Shown here one piece after another: positions 5,397 to 7,200 of a stretch of DNA of 7,200 bases. The notes beneath the pieces were generated by a model that saw only the letters and a program-made list of their open reading frames with translations, made no database searches and was not told the origin of the DNA. Position 1 is the first letter of the stretch. Every line of letters begins with the position of its first letter. The position numbers and the translations under genes are program-made. Source of the stretch: CAVPGH01 sp046726955 (GTDB lineage Bacteria > Acidobacteriota > Vicinamibacteria > Fen-336); contig JBKPBQ010000514.1 of the NCBI GenBank assembly GCA_046726955.1, forward strand, positions 1 to 7,200. Direction: 5' to 3'.

Positions 5397-7200
5397 ATGT
5401 GGGATAGACTGATCGGCTTGATGACGACGGCCTTTCTCGTGGCGCGGCCCCTCCTCGCCGCGGAGGCGACGGGCGCTCCCGCCGCGGGCAAGCCGCTCCG
5501 CACCGTCGCGGACCTCCAGCCGGCCGCGGCCCGGACGGGTGCGGTCCTCGTGCTCCCCGTGTTCGAAGCGACTCCCGAGGCCGTCGAGAGCACGACGAAG
5601 AGCGTGATCGCCGATGCGAACCAGAAGCTCGATGCGCTCGCCGCGCAGGATCCCGCGAAGACCACCTTCGAGTCGACGGTGGCGGCGCTCGACGCCATCG
5701 CGGCCCCGGTCACCGCCGCGGGCAGCCGCATCTACCTCATGAAGGAGATCGAGCCCGCGGTGACGATGCGCGACGCGGCCACCGCGCAGATCCAGGCGCT
5801 CCAGGAGTGGAGCGTGGGCGTGACCTACCGCGAAGACGTCTACAAGGCGGTGAAGGCCTTCGCCGACGCCTACGAGGCGGGCCAGCGCCCGAGGCTCGAG
5901 GCCGAGCCGCTGAAGCTCTACCAGGACACGATGCGCGACTTCCGGCGCGCCGGCCTTCCGCTCGACAAGCCAACGCGGGACAAGGTGGAGGCGCTGCAGA
6001 AGCAGCTCGCCCGCGTGTCCACGGAGTTCGACCGCAACATCTCCGAGGCCAGACGCGAGCTCGTCTTCACCGCCGAGGAGCTCGAGGGGGTCCGCGAGGA
6101 CTTCCTGAAGACGATCCGCCGCGAGGACGGCAAGTACGGCGTGCTCGTCAACGTGACCCCGCACCGCCTGGCCGTGCTCGAGAACGCGAAGCGCGAGGAG
6201 ACGCGGAAGGCGGTGGAGATCGCCTATCACTCGCTCGCCCAGAAGGAGAACACGTCGCTCCTCGACCAGATGGTGGCGCTGCGCGACCAGATCGCGGCTC
6301 TCCTCGGCTATCCGTCGTGGGCGGACTACCAGATCGAGCCTCGGATGGCGAAGACGGCGGCGCGGGCCACGGCGTTCCTCGAGGACCTGCGGCGCGGCCT
6401 CGAGCCGAAGTTCCAGGCGGAGCTCGCGGAGTACCGTCGGTTGAAGGCACGGGACACCGAAAACCCGGGCGCGCAGATCCTCGCCTGGGACTGGCGGTAC
6501 TACGAGAACCAGCTCCGCAAGGAGAAGTACGCGGTGGACACGGACCAGCTCCGCGTCTTCTTCTCGTTCGAGCGCGTGCTGCGGGGGATGTTCGACGTCT
6601 ACGAGAAGATCTTCGGCCTCCGTTTCGAGCAGCTGCAGAACCCCGACCCGTGGGTCCCCGGCGTCAACCTGTACGCGACGCTCGACGCCGCCACCGGAGA
6701 GCCGCTCGGGCTCTTCTACATGGACAACTTCCCGCGCGAGGGCAAGTACAACCACTTCGCGCAGTTCGGGATCGTGGACGGCCGGGCGCTTCCCGACGGC
6801 CGCTACCAGCGCCCGGTGGTGGCCCTCGTCTGCAACTTCGCGGAGCCGGGGGCCGACCGCCCGTCGCTCCTCGACCACCGCGAGGTGGAGACGCTCTTCC
6901 ACGAGTTCGGCCACGGCCTGCACTCGATGCTCACCCGCGCCCGGTTCGGGCAGTTCTCGGGCACGAACGTGCCCCGCGACTTCGTGGAAGCGCCCTCGCA
7001 GATGCTCGAGAACTGGGTGTGGGACGCGACGGTGCTCGACACGTTCGCGGCCGACTACCGCGATCCGTCGAAGAAGATCGACCCCGCGCTCCTCCAGAAG
7101 ATGCTGGAGGCGAAGCTCGCCACCACCGGGACCTTCTACTCGCGCCAGGCCGCGCTCGCGCTCAGCGACCTGAAGCTCCACGCCGCTCCCACACCCGGTG
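5397..7200 (+). CDS. Exported M3-family zinc oligopeptidase (3' end outside window)
   Basis: M3 peptidases (thimet oligopeptidase, oligopeptidase A and Dcp relatives) cleave short peptides with a single catalytic zinc. The 601 visible residues include HEFGHGLH, with zinc ligands His502 and His506 and catalytic Glu503. DFVEAPSQ follows, with Glu531 as third ligand, 29 residues after the first His as in thimet oligopeptidase. Other family marks are LGYPSWADY (303-311), WDWRYYENQ (364-372) and YMDNFPREGKYNH (from 441). The helical N-terminal half (about 35-300) forms the typical lid. Residues 1-22 (MWDRLIGLMTT, then a hydrophobic run ending LLAA) look like a signal peptide, so the enzyme is probably periplasmic or secreted, unlike the mostly cytosolic classical members. 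The family usually runs to about 680-720 residues, so roughly 80-120 C-terminal residues, including substrate-binding positions, lie beyond the window. The gene is divergent from the acyltransferase. Confidence 0.96.
   Translation, partial: MWDRLIGLMTTAFLVARPLLAAEATGAPAAGKPLRTVADLQPAAARTGAVLVLPVFEATPEAVESTTKSVIADANQKLDALAAQDPAKTTFESTVAALDAIAAPVTAAGSRIYLMKEIEPAVTMRDAATAQIQALQEWSVGVTYREDVYKAVKAFADAYEAGQRPRLEAEPLKLYQDTMRDFRRAGLPLDKPTRDKVEALQKQLARVSTEFDRNISEARRELVFTAEELEGVREDFLKTIRREDGKYGVLVNVTPHRLAVLENAKREETRKAVEIAYHSLAQKENTSLLDQMVALRDQIAALLGYPSWADYQIEPRMAKTAARATAFLEDLRRGLEPKFQAELAEYRRLKARDTENPGAQILAWDWRYYENQLRKEKYAVDTDQLRVFFSFERVLRGMFDVYEKIFGLRFEQLQNPDPWVPGVNLYATLDAATGEPLGLFYMDNFPREGKYNHFAQFGIVDGRALPDGRYQRPVVALVCNFAEPGADRPSLLDHREVETLFHEFGHGLHSMLTRARFGQFSGTNVPRDFVEAPSQMLENWVWDATVLDTFAADYRDPSKKIDPALLQKMLEAKLATTGTFYSRQAALALSDLKLHAAPTPG

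Noticed and set aside
5274..7181. Very long open frame on the minus strand (635 codons) opposite the M3 peptidase gene
   Set aside because: The plus strand has clear M3 motifs throughout. The antisense product is a Leu/Arg/Val/Glu/His-rich composition with no recognisable domain, as expected opposite a high-GC gene.

Overview
The window is about 7.2 kb of very GC-rich, gene-dense bacterial chromosome with strongly GC-biased third codon positions. The mix of exported Thr-Pro-linker proteins, a secreted TPR protein, a PlsB-like acyltransferase and an exported M3 peptidase looks most like an Acidobacteriota genome (Thermoanaerobaculia-like). Another high-GC group such as Myxococcota cannot be excluded. 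This assignment is inferred from style only; there is no rRNA or marker gene here.

Layout: (1) 1-825 (+) is the 3' part of a gene for a modular exported protein: a Thr-Pro linker, a cysteine-bearing InlB-B-repeat-like domain, and a conserved C-terminal module. (2) 952-2397 (+) is a complete paralogue of the first gene. It has a signal peptide, a cysteine-containing N-terminal domain, a Gly/Ala-rich hydrophobic stretch, a 77-residue Ser/Thr-Pro linker, and the same two C-terminal modules. (3) Converging on it are two minus-strand genes, probably co-transcribed in the order 5264-3930 (PlsB-like glycerophospholipid acyltransferase) then 3908-2436 (exported TPR protein, good ribosome binding site). 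(4) Diverging from the acyltransferase, 5397-7200 (+) encodes most of an exported M3-family zinc metallopeptidase and runs off the window before its C-terminus.

How they fit together: the two tandem paralogues are probably secreted or surface proteins of unknown role. The acyltransferase would make phosphatidic-acid precursors at the membrane. The peptidase would degrade oligopeptides outside the cytoplasm. No direct functional link between the three groups is visible.

There is no gene-free stretch over 300 bases. The non-coding gaps are 826-951, 2398-2435, 3909-3929 and 5265-5396. The most structured is 5265-5396, which carries a large imperfect inverted repeat between the divergent genes. 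I see no RNA genes, mobile elements, CRISPR array or defence system. The least familiar protein material is the conserved C-terminal module shared by the two paralogues.
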